Source of the DNA: Acrocarpospora catenulata | Lineage (GTDB): Bacteria > Actinomycetota > Actinomycetes > Streptosporangiales > Streptosporangiaceae | DNA: 64,000 nucleotides | Reading direction: 5' to 3' | NCBI RefSeq assembly: GCF_018476525.1 | Contig: NZ_JAHCST010000005.1 | Coordinates: 229,987 to 293,986 of the forward strand | Shown here: positions 16,911 to 29,280 of the stretch, piece after piece | Position numbering within the stretch: the first letter of the stretch is position 1 | How the letters are laid out: each line of letters begins with the position of its first letter | Notes under the pieces: model-generated | Told to the model about the DNA's origin: nothing | Seen by the model: the letters and a program-made list of their open reading frames with translations, nothing else | The model's database searches: none | Translations under genes and position numbers: made by a program

Positions 16911-17846
16911 GTGATAGATCAAGAGATCTCGCCAGAACAAAAATCTAATTCTGTCGCGCCCGAGAACGGGAACGGTCAACCCGACGAGGGGGACCGCCGC
17001 GGGAACGTCATTGACCTGCTGGAACGGGTCACCTCGGTGGTCCTGCCGGTCGGCGTCGCGCTGTACGCCGTGCTTTACCTCGGCATCCAGGAGGTTTACG
17101 CGGTCTTCGGCGTCAACCCGCAGCAGGCGGGAATCGACCAGTCCGTCCTGTTCAGTCGGCTTATCGCGGCGCTGATCCTGGCGGTCCTGATCGGCATCCC
17201 CTTGCTGGGCTTACTTGTCGGCCTGGGCTGGCTGATCGACAAAGCGACCTTCGGCGTCCTCGGCCGGATGATCCAGGGGATCCGGCAGCGCCCCTGGGTG
17301 GCCGCGCTGTTCGCCGCGCTCTGGTGCGGCGCCACCTACTGGGGCTTCTACAACTACTTCGCGGACCTCGACCTCACCACCATGATGATCATCGCGGTGG
17401 GCCTGGGCGTGCTGGCCTTCCTGATCCCGTTCCAGCTGCTCCGCCGCAGACCCGCCGCGCGAGCCGGAATGCGGGTCATCGTCGGCGCCCTGACCGGACT
17501 GGGACTGGGCTTCCTGCTCGTCCTCAATCTCACCACCGCCGCCCTGGACGTGCAGCGCACCGGAAAGGCCGACCTGCTCCTCAGCATCGTGGGCTTCCAG
17601 GACCAGTGGACCATCCTGACCAACGCCGAAGACGACAAACCCCTCTACGACGGCCGCTGGATGATGCTGCTCGGCGAGAGCGACGGCACCTATGTTCTGT
17701 ACGACTGCGACAAGCAGCAAACCTTCCGCCACCCCAAGGACGGCACCAACCTCACCCAGCTGCAACTGGACCCCGACCGCGAAGAGGGCTTCACCTGCGG
17801 CCTCCTCGCGGAGGACTCCGGCCAAGCCGAGTCCACCACCGGATGA
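16911..17846 (+). CDS. Integral membrane protein of unknown function
   Basis: The 311-residue product starts at GTG (V-I-D-Q-E-I-S) with only a weak ribosome binding site, so the start is less certain. A polar N-terminus of about 40 residues is followed by about four to five hydrophobic segments (near 43-65, 83-107, 125-145, 155-178 and 190-212). A soluble C-terminal domain of about 95 residues follows, containing WMMLLGESDGTYVLYDC. This layout recurs in uncharacterised actinobacterial membrane proteins. A TTA codon occurs at 17211. It lies between the two halves of the NRPS locus, but nothing in it suggests biosynthesis. Confidence 0.7.
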   Translation: MIDQEISPEQKSNSVAPENGNGQPDEGDRRGNVIDLLERVTSVVLPVGVALYAVLYLGIQEVYAVFGVNPQQAGIDQSVLFSRLIAALILAVLIGIPLLGLLVGLGWLIDKATFGVLGRMIQGIRQRPWVAALFAALWCGATYWGFYNYFADLDLTTMMIIAVGLGVLAFLIPFQLLRRRPAARAGMRVIVGALTGLGLGFLLVLNLTTAALDVQRTGKADLLLSIVGFQDQWTILTNAEDDKPLYDGRWMMLLGESDGTYVLYDCDKQQTFRHPKDGTNLTQLQLDPDREEGFTCGLLAEDSGQAESTTG

Positions 17847-17885
17847 ACCACGCGTTCTGACCTACTGCTGGTTCACCCGCCCACC

Positions 17886-17914
17886 AGATGGCGCCCGAGT
17901 TTCGGGCGCCATCT
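17886..17914. terminator. Bidirectional terminator between convergent genes
   Basis: A perfect 13-bp stem (17886-17898 with 17902-17914) around a GTT loop lies 40 bases after the membrane-protein stop and 4 bases from the stop of the convergent C-T gene. It is placed to end both transcription units. Confidence 0.85.
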
Positions 17915-17917
17915 GCG

Positions 17918-19471
17918 TCAGGAGGTTCGGGCGGCTTCCACCTGGGTGACGAGTTCGGCCAGGGTCGGGGTTTCGAAGAAGGTGTCGAGGGTGAGTTCGA
18001 CGCCCAGGCGTTTGTCCACTCTGGCGATGATCTGGGTGATGGTCAGTGAATGGCCGCCCAGGTCGAACAGGTCGTCGTCGGGGTGTACGTCGTCGATGCC
18101 GAGGACCTCGCACCAGATGCTGGTCATTACGGCGAGGGTTTCGTGGTCGACGGGTGTCGCGACTGCGGCGGAACCGTTTTCCGCGGGTGAGGCGAGGCGG
18201 GCCACCGCCGCGGCGTGGCCCCGGGGGAGGTCACGAAGGCGCTGGTACGGGGCCGCCGTGACCGAAGCCAGCAACCGCTGGAGATCGGAGGCGACCAGCT
18301 CCGCCGAGGCGCGGTCAAGGCAGGCGGGGTCGTAGGAGAGCCGCGCCCCCACTCCGTCGACGACCTGGAGGTGCACGGTGTTCCGGATGGCCCCGTTGGC
18401 CGCCATCCACTCCACCGAGCTGCCCAGGCCGCCGAAGACCGGGTCGGCGTCGGACCGCTTCCGGTAGCTCAGGGAGAAGGGCGCGAGCGCCGCCCGAGGG
18501 CTGATCCCGCTGAGCGCCCGGGCCACCGGCACCCGCCGATGCCGGTAGATCTCCCGTAGCTCCGCCCGCACCCCTCGGGCGTGCTGGGCGAAGGTGTCGG
18601 CCGGGTCCGGGGTCCAGAACACGGGGACCTCGTTGGCGAACAGGCCAACGGTGTCCCGGTGCTGCTCGCCGCGGGTGGACAGGTCGACGGCGAGGGCGAC
18701 GGGGCCCGGGCGGTAGCCGTGCAGCAGGGCCAGGAGGGCGGCGACCAGGGTTTCGAAGCGGGTGAGTGCGAGGTCTTCGGGGAGCGGGCCGAGGTCGAGG
18801 TCGATGGACTCGGCGGGGGTGGCGCGCAGCGAGAGGCCGGTCAGGCCGGGGAGGGCGAGTTCGGCGGGGTCGTGCCAGCGGGTTCGCCAGAAGTCACCGG
18901 CGGCGGTGATCTCCTCGTCGGAGGGGACGATGCTGCCGGAGGGGGCGGAGATCTCCCCGTCGGAGGGGACGACGCTGCCGGAGGGGGCTTCGGGGAGGGT
19001 GGCTCCGCCGTAGGCCTGGGCGAGGTCGCGGACCAGCAGGTCCTTGGAGACCCCGTCGAAGACCGCGTGGTGGGCGACGATCAGCAGTACGTTCCGGCCG
19101 GCGCCCAGTTGGAACAGCGTGAACCGGATCAGCGGCCCGTGCCCGAGGTCGAATCCCCGGCCGATCTCCCGGGTGAGTTCCTCCTCGACATCCGGAGCCG
19201 ATGGGCCGCTCAGGTCGTACACGATGAGCCCGGACGGCCAGGCAGGGACCAGCCCGACCATCCCGTCCCGGTCGGCCAGCGCCTTGCCGAGCCCCGGGTG
19301 GCGCCGGAGCACGGCGGTGCAGGCCAGTTCCAGGGCGGTGAGGTCGAGTTCGCCGGTGAGCCGGACCACGATCGGCATGTGGTGGGCGCGCGGGTCGCCC
19401 CCCAGCCGATCGGTGACCCACATGCCGTGCTGGGCAGGGGACGCCTGCTCCCAGATCAGTGACGAGGACAT
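17918..19471 (-). CDS. Condensation-carrier didomain protein (C-T)
   Basis: The 517-residue protein has a condensation domain (about 5-420; catalytic H-H-A-V-F-D-G at 134-140) and a C-terminal carrier domain with D-L-G-G-H-S-L (Ser475). It has no adenylation domain, so the carrier must be loaded by another enzyme, plausibly the ligase encoded immediately upstream. A short duplicated segment (PSGS-VVPSD-E-I twice, about 165-190) sits in the C domain's loop region. It is the last gene of a minus-strand operon of five NRPS-related genes that begins at 25588, and a bidirectional terminator follows. It could extend or cap the chain in trans. Confidence 0.87.
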   Translation of the reverse strand: MSSSLIWEQASPAQHGMWVTDRLGGDPRAHHMPIVVRLTGELDLTALELACTAVLRRHPGLGKALADRDGMVGLVPAWPSGLIVYDLSGPSAPDVEEELTREIGRGFDLGHGPLIRFTLFQLGAGRNVLLIVAHHAVFDGVSKDLLVRDLAQAYGGATLPEAPSGSVVPSDGEISAPSGSIVPSDEEITAAGDFWRTRWHDPAELALPGLTGLSLRATPAESIDLDLGPLPEDLALTRFETLVAALLALLHGYRPGPVALAVDLSTRGEQHRDTVGLFANEVPVFWTPDPADTFAQHARGVRAELREIYRHRRVPVARALSGISPRAALAPFSLSYRKRSDADPVFGGLGSSVEWMAANGAIRNTVHLQVVDGVGARLSYDPACLDRASAELVASDLQRLLASVTAAPYQRLRDLPRGHAAAVARLASPAENGSAAVATPVDHETLAVMTSIWCEVLGIDDVHPDDDLFDLGGHSLTITQIIARVDKRLGVELTLDTFFETPTLAELVTQVEAARTS

Positions 19472-19472
19472 G

Positions 19473-20921
19473 TCACTCGCTCTCTCGAGGCTTGGCGATC
19501 AGGTCGCGAAGCTCTCTCTTGATGACTTTTCCTGACTGGTTCTTTGGGAGCGTGTCGCGGAGAAGTATGTGGGCCGGCAGCTCGTGCCGGGCCAGCCGTT
19601 CGGCCAGGAAGGCGCGGAGTTCGGCGAGCGTGACGGGGACGCGGGCGACCACGGCGGCAGCCACGGCGGTGCCGAGCACCGGGTCGGGCACCCCGAACGC
19701 GGCGGCCTCCACCACGTCGGGATGCTCGTAGAGCGCCGCCTCTACCATGATCGTGGACACCTTGAAGGCGCCCGACTTGACCACGTCGCTCTCCCGGTCC
19801 ACCAGGTAGAGGTAGCCCTCCTCGTCCAGATAGCCGAGGTCGCCCATCCGCACCCAGCCGTCCTGGAAGACGGCCGCGGTGGCGGCGCCGTCCCCGACGT
19901 ACGAGCGGGGCGCGGCGCCGGAACGCAGCCAGACCTCGCCGGGCTCGCCGGGCGGCAGGGTGCCGTCGCCGATGCGCAGGCCGCTGCCGAAGGCGGGGCG
20001 GCCGAGCGCGGCGGGCCGGTCCGGATCGAAGATCATCACGGTCTGGGCGGGGGCCGCCTCGGTGGAGGTGTAGTAGTTGGTGACCGTCGCCTTCGGGAAC
20101 GCCTTGGTCAGCCGGAGCGCCAGGGCGGGCGGCAGCGCGGCGGCGGCCGAGCCGAGCAGCACCACCGAGGACAGGTCGTGCCGGTCGGCGGCGCCGGAGG
20201 CGAGCAGCTCGTTGGCCATGGTCGGCACCACGAAGACCGTGCCCACCCCGTGGCTCTCGATCAGCCGGGCGAACCGGGACGGGGTGAACGCGGGCAGGGT
20301 GAGCATGGCGGGGGCGGTGTCCAGCGCGTTGAGCAGCATGGTCTGCCCGGCCTGGGTGCCGATCGGGAACGCGTGCAGGAAGTGCTTGGAGTGCCGGAAC
20401 ATCCGCCGGGCGGGCGGGGCGCCCCGGCCGAACACCAGGTTGGCGTGGGTGGCGCCGACGCCCTTCGGCCGCCCGGTGGTGCCGGAGGTGTAGAGGATCT
20501 GGGCCAGGTCGCGGGGCCGGGGCCCGGCGGGCAGGTCGCCGTCGGCCGTCTCCAGCTCCTGGGGCACGGCCGTCCAGCCGTCGCAGGCGGGCGGGCGCAG
20601 CCGGGCGGCGTGCACGATCCCGGCGGCCCCGCAGTCCCGTACCAGGAACTCCAGCTCCGGCGCGGCCAGCCGGTCGGAGAGCGGCACCGCGACCGCCCCC
20701 GCCATCAGCACCCCGGCGTACGCGACCGCGTAGTCGGCCCAGTCCCGCGACCCGAACAGCAGCGCCACCCGCTCCCCGGGCTTGGCGGGCAGGCCGCGGG
20801 CCAGCGCGGCCGCCCGGCGCTCCCAGGCGCCGAAGGTGAGCGAGTCCACGCCCGCCACCTCGATCGCCACCCGTCCCGGGTCCTCCGCAGCCCGGGTCCT
20901 GAGCAGGTTCGCCAGGGTCAC
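19473..20921 (-). CDS. AMP-forming acyl/aminoacyl ligase
   Basis: The 482-residue protein has the adenylate-forming motifs [23 protein letters not shown], the hinge-region V-D-R-E-S-D-V-V-K-S-G, and the C-terminal catalytic lysine region (NQSGKVIKREL). No carrier domain is attached, so it most likely activates an acid for transfer to the free carrier protein or the C-T protein of this operon. The sequence departs from amino-acid A domains (no FDxSxxE core), which points to a carboxylic or fatty acid. The GTG start overlaps the stop of the upstream gene (GTGA). The substrate is unknown. Confidence 0.85.
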   Translation of the reverse strand: MTLANLLRTRAAEDPGRVAIEVAGVDSLTFGAWERRAAALARGLPAKPGERVALLFGSRDWADYAVAYAGVLMAGAVAVPLSDRLAAPELEFLVRDCGAAGIVHAARLRPPACDGWTAVPQELETADGDLPAGPRPRDLAQILYTSGTTGRPKGVGATHANLVFGRGAPPARRMFRHSKHFLHAFPIGTQAGQTMLLNALDTAPAMLTLPAFTPSRFARLIESHGVGTVFVVPTMANELLASGAADRHDLSSVVLLGSAAAALPPALALRLTKAFPKATVTNYYTSTEAAPAQTVMIFDPDRPAALGRPAFGSGLRIGDGTLPPGEPGEVWLRSGAAPRSYVGDGAATAAVFQDGWVRMGDLGYLDEEGYLYLVDRESDVVKSGAFKVSTIMVEAALYEHPDVVEAAAFGVPDPVLGTAVAAAVVARVPVTLAELRAFLAERLARHELPAHILLRDTLPKNQSGKVIKRELRDLIAKPRESE

Positions 20922-22288
20922 GGAGCCACCTCGCCCGGCTTGGCGTCGCGGAACGCCGACTCCACCACCAGTTCCTCCACCGAGCGGAGCAGCCCCACGA
21001 TCCGGTCCTGCGGCAGGCGGCAGGTGTCGGCGCTCAGGCCGATCGACAGGATGCCGCTCTGCCGGGTGACGAAGAAGCAGAAGTCGCAGTTGAAGTGGTC
21101 CACCCCGGGCAGCCACTCGATCCGGGAGGCGGCCACCGAGGTGCGCACCGCGTCCTCGCCGGGGGAGTTGTCCGGCAGGCCCGAGTGGTCCACCGGCCGC
21201 AGGTCGTTGAAGCAGCAGGACGGGTAGACCCGCACCCCGCGTTCGGCGCTCACCCGGTCCACCATGGCGTCCCAGGCCGGCTGGTCGTACTGGGCGTGCC
21301 GGTAGGCGCGCATCGCCTCCGGCTGGGTGGCCTCCAGGGTTTCCGCCAGCGTCGCGTCCGGCTCGGGGGCCAGCGTGAACAGGCCGAGCTGGCTGAGCGT
21401 GGTGACCAGGTCCCGGGTCTCCGGCCGGAACCGGTTGTGCACGATCGGGGTGATCGCGCACAGCTCGTGCGGGATGATCGTGCCGATCAGCGAGGTCACC
21501 GCAGTGAGCAGCACGGTCGCGGTGCTCATGTGGTGGCGGCGGGCCACGATGGTGACCGCGTCCTCCAGCGCCCGCGACTCCAGGATGGCCTTGCTCCACC
21601 GGGGCGCCCCCGGCTCGGCCACCAGGTCGGGGAACATGACCGGCGGGATCACCCGGTACCCGGCCTCCCAGTGCGCGATCGCCCGCTCGGAACGGTTGCG
21701 GCCCACCCCCGACTCCTGCTCGGCCACCAGGTCGAGCAGCTGCTGGGAGGGCGGCCTGGCGATGGTCCCGCGCAGCAGCAGCTGCCGCAGGTCGCGCATG
21801 ACGATGTCGGCCGCGTACCCGTCGGCGGCGGTGTGGCAGAGCACCACCGCCACCTGGCGCACCGCGTCGTCGCAGGTGATCAGGCCGATCCGGATCGGCC
21901 ACTCGGAAGCCAGGTCGAAGGAGGTGGAGGCCAGGTCCAGGGCCAGCCCTTCGGCCGCCTTCTCCGCCTCGGGCTCCGCGCAGGCCACCGTGCGCACGGT
22001 CAGCCCGCCGCCGCTCGCCACCGTCTGGTACGGCAGGCCGTCCCCGTCCACGGACACCCGGGCGCGGAGCGCGTCGTGCCGGGCGATCAGCGCCCCCACC
22101 GCCGCGCACACCTCCGCCGGGCTGTACGGCCCCCGCCCGCGCGGCATGGCCAGCAGCCGCCAGATGTTGAAGTAGTGCGCGTTCTCCGGCCCGGCGATCC
22201 GCATCGCGTCATAGATCGCCCGCTGCCCCCAGGCGAGCCCGGACCGGCCTTCCCGGGCTCCAGCGAAGGTGACGCCCACGTCTAACAC
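20918..22288 (-). CDS. Condensation-domain-like acyltransferase
   Basis: The 456-residue protein is a divergent member of the chloramphenicol-acetyltransferase/condensation superfamily. It has R-H-D-A-L-R near 70 and C-H-T-A-A-D-G at 151-157. That keeps the catalytic second His (His152), Asp and Gly of HHxxxDG while the first His is Cys. There is no carrier or adenylation domain. It may transfer an acyl group from the free carrier protein encoded just upstream, or condense two carrier-bound substrates. The start is GTG at 22288, with only a weak ribosome binding site (GTG at 22279 is possible). It overlaps the ligase gene downstream. Confidence 0.75.
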   Translation of the reverse strand: MLDVGVTFAGAREGRSGLAWGQRAIYDAMRIAGPENAHYFNIWRLLAMPRGRGPYSPAEVCAAVGALIARHDALRARVSVDGDGLPYQTVASGGGLTVRTVACAEPEAEKAAEGLALDLASTSFDLASEWPIRIGLITCDDAVRQVAVVLCHTAADGYAADIVMRDLRQLLLRGTIARPPSQQLLDLVAEQESGVGRNRSERAIAHWEAGYRVIPPVMFPDLVAEPGAPRWSKAILESRALEDAVTIVARRHHMSTATVLLTAVTSLIGTIIPHELCAITPIVHNRFRPETRDLVTTLSQLGLFTLAPEPDATLAETLEATQPEAMRAYRHAQYDQPAWDAMVDRVSAERGVRVYPSCCFNDLRPVDHSGLPDNSPGEDAVRTSVAASRIEWLPGVDHFNCDFCFFVTRQSGILSIGLSADTCRLPQDRIVGLLRSVEELVVESAFRDAKPGEVAP

Positions 22289-22295
22289 CGTCCGC

Positions 22296-22552
22296 TCACC
22301 CCAGCATCCCGGCGACGTCCTCGACCAGGGTGGCGAAGTCGTCCACCAGGCCGGGGTCCACGTCCACGCCGAACTCGTCCTCGATGGCGTCCACCAGCCG
22401 GATCAGGCTGAGCGAGGTCACCCCGAGCGCCGCCAGCGAATGTTCCCCCGCGAGCACGTCGGCGGGCGAGATCTGATCGTCGGTTGCCGCCGCGACCATC
22501 TCGGCCAAGCGCCCGGCCAGCTCGTCCTGGGCTGTCGGGTTGTGCACCAGTG

Positions 22553-22556
<4 letters not shown>
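22296..22556 (-). CDS. Free-standing acyl/peptidyl carrier protein
   Basis: The 86-residue acidic protein has the carrier-protein fold pattern with the phosphopantetheine site in L-G-V-T-S-L-S-L-I-R-L. The GTG at 22556 overlaps the stop of the C-A-T gene (GTGA); an alternative GTG at 22547 is better spaced from GGAGG, giving 83 residues. It is probably loaded by the AMP ligase two genes downstream and used by the condensation-like protein next to it. Confidence 0.87.
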
Positions 22557-25588
<3,032 letters not shown>

Positions 25589-25642
25589 CGAAGCTCTTTG
25601 GACCCTTTGGATAAGTGGTACGAGGAGCCGGTGGGGAGACGA

Positions 25643-25656
25643 TGGGAACGCTCCCA
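25643..25656. promoter_or_regulatory. CelR/CebR-type operator upstream of the C-A-T operon
   Basis: TGGGAACGCTCCCA, identical to the copy before NRPS1, lies 55-68 bases upstream of the C-A-T start codon and so probably within or just after its promoter. Confidence 0.85.
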
Positions 25657-25701
25657 CCTCCCCCCACCGGCGTCAAGCGGGAGTGAAACTTTCATGCGGG
25701 C

Positions 25702-25738
25702 GGTACGGCCGCCACCCCGCCGGGGCGGCGGCCGTACC
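25702..25738 (-). terminator. Hairpin after the GH48 cellulase gene
   Basis: A 12-bp stem GGTACGGCCGCC / GGCGGCCGTACC with a 13-nt loop that can itself pair lies 14 bases beyond the GH48 stop codon, separating it from the operator of the next operon. Confidence 0.75.
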
Positions 25739-25751
25739 TGACGGGCTTAGG

Positions 25752-28700
25752 TCAGCCTGTCGGGAAGAACGAGCCGTAGTCGGCGAACGCCATCGCGATG
25801 TCCGCCTGGGCCCAGAATCGGTGGTAGGTGAACGTCGGCGCCGGGCCGCCGTCCAGGTGGGCCTGGACCTTCGGCCAGTCCGGGTCGTTCAGGTAGAACG
25901 AGCGGATGCCCAGGAAGGTCTTGCCCGGCACGATGGTGTCGCCGTTGGGCATGACACCGCTGTAGCCGGAGGGGATGTACAGACCCTGCTGGGTGGTGGA
26001 GTTCCACACCTGGTTGAACCGGTTGTAGTCGCCGCGGGTCTCCGGCACCACGATGCCGCGGGAGTCCTTCAGCAGCAGCATCCGGTCCAGCAGGCCCTTG
26101 GCCGTGTTCTTGGCCGAGGTGCCCAGCGTGGTGCTGCCCTCCTTGGCCGCGTAGTAGATCAGCGTCCGGGCGTACGCGGCGGCGACACCGACGTCGTTGG
26201 TGTAGTTGCGCACCGTGACGTGCAGGCCCGGGTTGTCCGCCGGAGTGCCGGTGGTGCTGTTGAAGCTGGCCGACGGCGCGCCGCTCCAGTCCATCTCGTT
26301 CGGGATCTGGAAGGTGCTGCCGGTGCCGAGCGTGGTCTGCGAGACGGCCCAGGCCACCCACTTGTCCAGCACGGACTTGGCCATCGTGTTGCCGGTCACG
26401 TAGTACAGCTCCGCGAGGCGCTGCACACCCCAGCCCTGGAAGCCGAACCACTGGTTCGACGGCGGGTCGTGGTAGACCGGGGCCACGTCGTACGTCATGC
26501 CGAAGAACTGCGGCAGGTTGGACGGCCGGGCCGCGTAGGCGCCGTCCCAGCTGTTGGTCGCGCCACCGGCGATGGCGCCCTCGGCCGACTGCAGCCACTT
26601 GTAGAACTGCACCTGCCGGGTGAGGCTCTGGTTCCAGTCCGACGCGGCGGTCGGCGACTGCGGGCGCAGCGCCGACGGGCCGGACGGGGACAGCGCCCAC
26701 GCGGCGAGCGGGTTCTGGTAGCCACCGTGGTTGTGGCTGGAGCCGATCCGCCACGCCCAGGTGCCGTCCAGCGCGCCACCCCAGGCGAAGTACCAGCTCA
26801 GCAGGTACGCCGAGCTGCTCTTGCCGCTGCCGGCGGTGCAGGTGGGCGAGGCGCAGCCGGGGTTCTTGAAGTACTTGTCGTACATCGCGTAGCGCAGGTA
26901 GTCGCCGAGCTTGGCCGCCTTGGCCAGGGTGGCCGAGATCTGCGACTGGTTGCCCTGCGCGGTCGCCCAGGTCAGCGCCCAGTAGGCGGCCTGAACGGCG
27001 CGGGCGTCGGCGTCCGGAGCGTTGGTGTACCGCCACTGCGGAGCCGCGGTGCCCTGGATGAACAGCGGCTGGTAGCCGCCGCCCGACTGGCCGAACCGCT
27101 GGGTCTCACACGAGGGGTGCGGGACGGTCTCCCACACCGACTCCTGCGGGCCGCGCTGGTAGGTGTTGATGTAGGTGACCCGCTTGGTGTTGTCGCCGCA
27201 CTCGGTCAGCGAGCTGCCCCGGCCGGTGCCGTAACCGTAGATGTCGTCCACGTCCAGCAGCCAGTGCATGGCGTACATGTTGCGGTTGCCGTACGTCGAC
27301 TGGAGCTCGCTGGCCAGCGGGTCCTGGCCCGCCACCACCGAGGTGCTGAGCGGGGACGGGTACTGGCTCGGCTGACCGAACTCGGGCGCGTAGTCGGCCG
27401 GGTCGGCCGGGTTGTAGGAGGTCTGGCCGCCCGGCTGGTTGGCCGCGGACGGGATGATGTAGGTCTCCATCAGCGTCCAGGCGGCGTTGAACGGCGCCCA
27501 GTTGCCGGTCACCCGGCCGTACTGGGCCTCCAGCCAGATCAGGAAGCTGAACGCCTCCGACGTGGTCTCGTGACCGTGGTCGGGGGCCTCCACCATCAGC
27601 GTCTCGATCGAGTGGTACGGGATGCCCTCGGGGGAGAGGTAGCCGCTGGCCGACGCCTTCAGCTTGTTGTACTGGGCCTGGAACTCGGTGATGTAGCTGT
27701 TGGCCGGGCTGTCGTCGTCCGCCTCGGTCGCGGTCACCGCAACCGTGGTCAGGCCGGTCGAGGCGACGTTGATGGTCCGCGTGCCGTTGGTCTGGTCCGC
27801 GTCCTGTGCCGCGGACAGCGTCACGTTCTGCGGGGTGGCCCAGTTGCCGGTGGTGAAGGTCAGCGAGGCGCCGCCGGTCACCGTGATGTCCGTGTCGCCG
27901 GAGCCCGCGGTGCTGGTCACCGTCACGTTGCCGCTCGGCTGGACGGCCAGGCGGACGCTGAAGATGGCCGTGGAGCCCTCGGGCACGGTGACGTTGGTGG
28001 GCGAGACGATCAGCGACTGCTGGGTCACGGTGGTCCGGGTCACGGTGACCGGGACCGTGGTCAGGCCGCTGGAGGCGACGTTGATCGTCCGGGTGCCGGG
28101 GGTGCCGCCGGTCGCGCCGGTCACCGTCACCGTCTGCGGTGTCGCCCAGTTGCTGGTGGTGAACGTGAGCGAAGCGCCGCCGGTCACCGTGATGCCGGTG
28201 TCACCGCTGGAGGCGGCGGTGCTGGTCACCGTCACGTTGCCGCTCGGCTGGGCGGCCAGGCGGACCGAGTAGGTGGCGGTGCTGCCCGAGGCCACCGACA
28301 CGCTGGTCGGCGAGACGATCAGCGACTGGGGGGTCACGGTGGTCCGGGTCACGGTGACCGGGACCGTGGTCAGGCCGCTGGAGGCGACGTTGACGGTCCT
28401 GGTGCCGGGGGTGCCCCCGGTGGCGCCGGACACCGTCACGTTCTGCGGGGTCTGCCAGTTGGACGGCGTGAAGGTCAGCGACGCCCCGCCGGACACCGTG
28501 ATGCCGGTGTCACCGCTGGAGGCGGCGGTGCTGGTCACCGTCACGTTGGCGGTGGGAGCGGAGGACAGGCGGACCGAGAAGGTGTTGGTGCCGCCCGAGT
28601 TCACCGACAGGCTGGTCGGCGAGACGACCAGGGACTGCGTCTGCGGCTGGCCGGTGCACGGGGTGCCGTTCAGCGAGAACGCGGTCGGGTTGGTGTTGGT

Positions 28701-29072
28701 CCCGGTGAAGGTGAAGTTGGCGCCCGGCTGCACGACCGCGTTGGCGGCCAGGTTCGGGGCCCAGTCCGGCGCCGCGATCGTGATGTTCTGCCCCGACTGG
28801 GACCAGTTGCCCTCCCAGCCGTTCTGCAACGTCTGGCTGCCGGAGTAGGAGTAGGTGATCCGCCAGTTGCTGACCGGGTCACCGAGGTTCTGCAGGCGAA
28901 CCTGCACACCGAAGCCGTTACCGCCCTCCCAGGTCCTGGTGTAGGTCACCTGGCAGGCCACGGCGGCGCTCGCCGGGGTGGAGGTGATGGTGGCAAGGGC
29001 CAGGGCGGTGGCTAAAGCGGTAGCCACCGCCATGAGGCGACCTCGCCAGGATCTTGATCTCAAACTGATCAT
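25752..29072 (-). CDS. Secreted GH48 cellulase (cellobiohydrolase) with CBM2
   Basis: The roughly 1106-residue protein has a basic n-region plus hydrophobic signal (LMAVATALATALALATITST, cleavage near ASA), a CBM2 cellulose-binding module (about 37-140; WEGNWS, WAPN and closing Cys), three tandem Thr/Ser-rich beta-domains (about 148-450) and a GH48 catalytic domain to the end. GH48 hallmarks are E-A-P-D-H-G-H-E-T-T-S-E-A-F-S, with the catalytic Glu, and the Trp/Tyr-rich tunnel segments. GH48 enzymes are processive, reducing-end cellobiohydrolases releasing cellobiose. The ATG at 29072 has GGGAG directly against it, so a TTG at 29063 or an upstream ATG at 29123 are alternatives. A CelR operator lies 72-85 bases upstream. 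Cellobiose made here would be the expected inducer of the NRPS operons that share the operator. Confidence 0.93.
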   Translation of the reverse strand: MISLRSRSWRGRLMAVATALATALALATITSTPASAAVACQVTYTRTWEGGNGFGVQVRLQNLGDPVSNWRITYSYSGSQTLQNGWEGNWSQSGQNITIAAPDWAPNLAANAVVQPGANFTFTGTNTNPTAFSLNGTPCTGQPQTQSLVVSPTSLSVNSGGTNTFSVRLSSAPTANVTVTSTAASSGDTGITVSGGASLTFTPSNWQTPQNVTVSGATGGTPGTRTVNVASSGLTTVPVTVTRTTVTPQSLIVSPTSVSVASGSTATYSVRLAAQPSGNVTVTSTAASSGDTGITVTGGASLTFTTSNWATPQTVTVTGATGGTPGTRTINVASSGLTTVPVTVTRTTVTQQSLIVSPTNVTVPEGSTAIFSVRLAVQPSGNVTVTSTAGSGDTDITVTGGASLTFTTGNWATPQNVTLSAAQDADQTNGTRTINVASTGLTTVAVTATEADDDSPANSYITEFQAQYNKLKASASGYLSPEGIPYHSIETLMVEAPDHGHETTSEAFSFLIWLEAQYGRVTGNWAPFNAAWTLMETYIIPSAANQPGGQTSYNPADPADYAPEFGQPSQYPSPLSTSVVAGQDPLASELQSTYGNRNMYAMHWLLDVDDIYGYGTGRGSSLTECGDNTKRVTYINTYQRGPQESVWETVPHPSCETQRFGQSGGGYQPLFIQGTAAPQWRYTNAPDADARAVQAAYWALTWATAQGNQSQISATLAKAAKLGDYLRYAMYDKYFKNPGCASPTCTAGSGKSSSAYLLSWYFAWGGALDGTWAWRIGSSHNHGGYQNPLAAWALSPSGPSALRPQSPTAASDWNQSLTRQVQFYKWLQSAEGAIAGGATNSWDGAYAARPSNLPQFFGMTYDVAPVYHDPPSNQWFGFQGWGVQRLAELYYVTGNTMAKSVLDKWVAWAVSQTTLGTGSTFQIPNEMDWSGAPSASFNSTTGTPADNPGLHVTVRNYTNDVGVAAAYARTLIYYAAKEGSTTLGTSAKNTAKGLLDRMLLLKDSRGIVVPETRGDYNRFNQVWNSTTQQGLYIPSGYSGVMPNGDTIVPGKTFLGIRSFYLNDPDWPKVQAHLDGGPAPTFTYHRFWAQADIAMAFADYGSFFPTG
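27723..28631 (-). repeat. Three tandem ~100-residue domain repeats in the GH48 linker
   Basis: Three copies (28335-28631, 28032-28328, 27723-28022) each start S-L-(V/I)-V-S-P-T and include N-V-T-V-T-S-T-A and G-G-A-S-L-T-F-T. They end at the L-T-T-V repeat boundary. The first two copies are nearly identical over long stretches of DNA, which points to recent duplication or conversion. They look like Ig/fibronectin-type spacer domains between CBM2 and GH48. Confidence 0.88.
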
Positions 29073-29143
29073 CTCCCAGCCATATGGGGTCCGCGCCGTC
29101 CCGAATTGCGGTAACGGCTCCAAGCTGCGCCCAATCCCCGTAT

Positions 29144-29157
29144 TGGGAGCGCTCCCA
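29144..29157. promoter_or_regulatory. CelR/CebR-type operator upstream of GH48
   Basis: TGGGAGCGCTCCCA is the core of a perfect 18-bp palindrome (29142-29159, ATTGGGAGCGCTCCCAAT), 72-85 bases upstream of the chosen GH48 start. Cellulase genes are the classical targets of this operator, which supports the identification of the other three copies. Confidence 0.9.
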
Positions 29158-29280
29158 ATGTCCGTTCGTTTCGGGTTGGCGTACAGGGTGTTTCGCCTAC
29201 GTCACCGCCGACGTGCGCAGTTGTCGCAAAGGCGGTGAAACGTTCACCAACCTCCTTGTTCTCCGGCCTTTCGCCGGTTA

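Noticed and set aside
25683..29015. 1110-codon plus-strand open frame opposite GH48
   Set aside because: The minus strand encodes an unmistakable CBM2-GH48 cellulase. The plus-strand frame is the high-GC shadow of its repeats.
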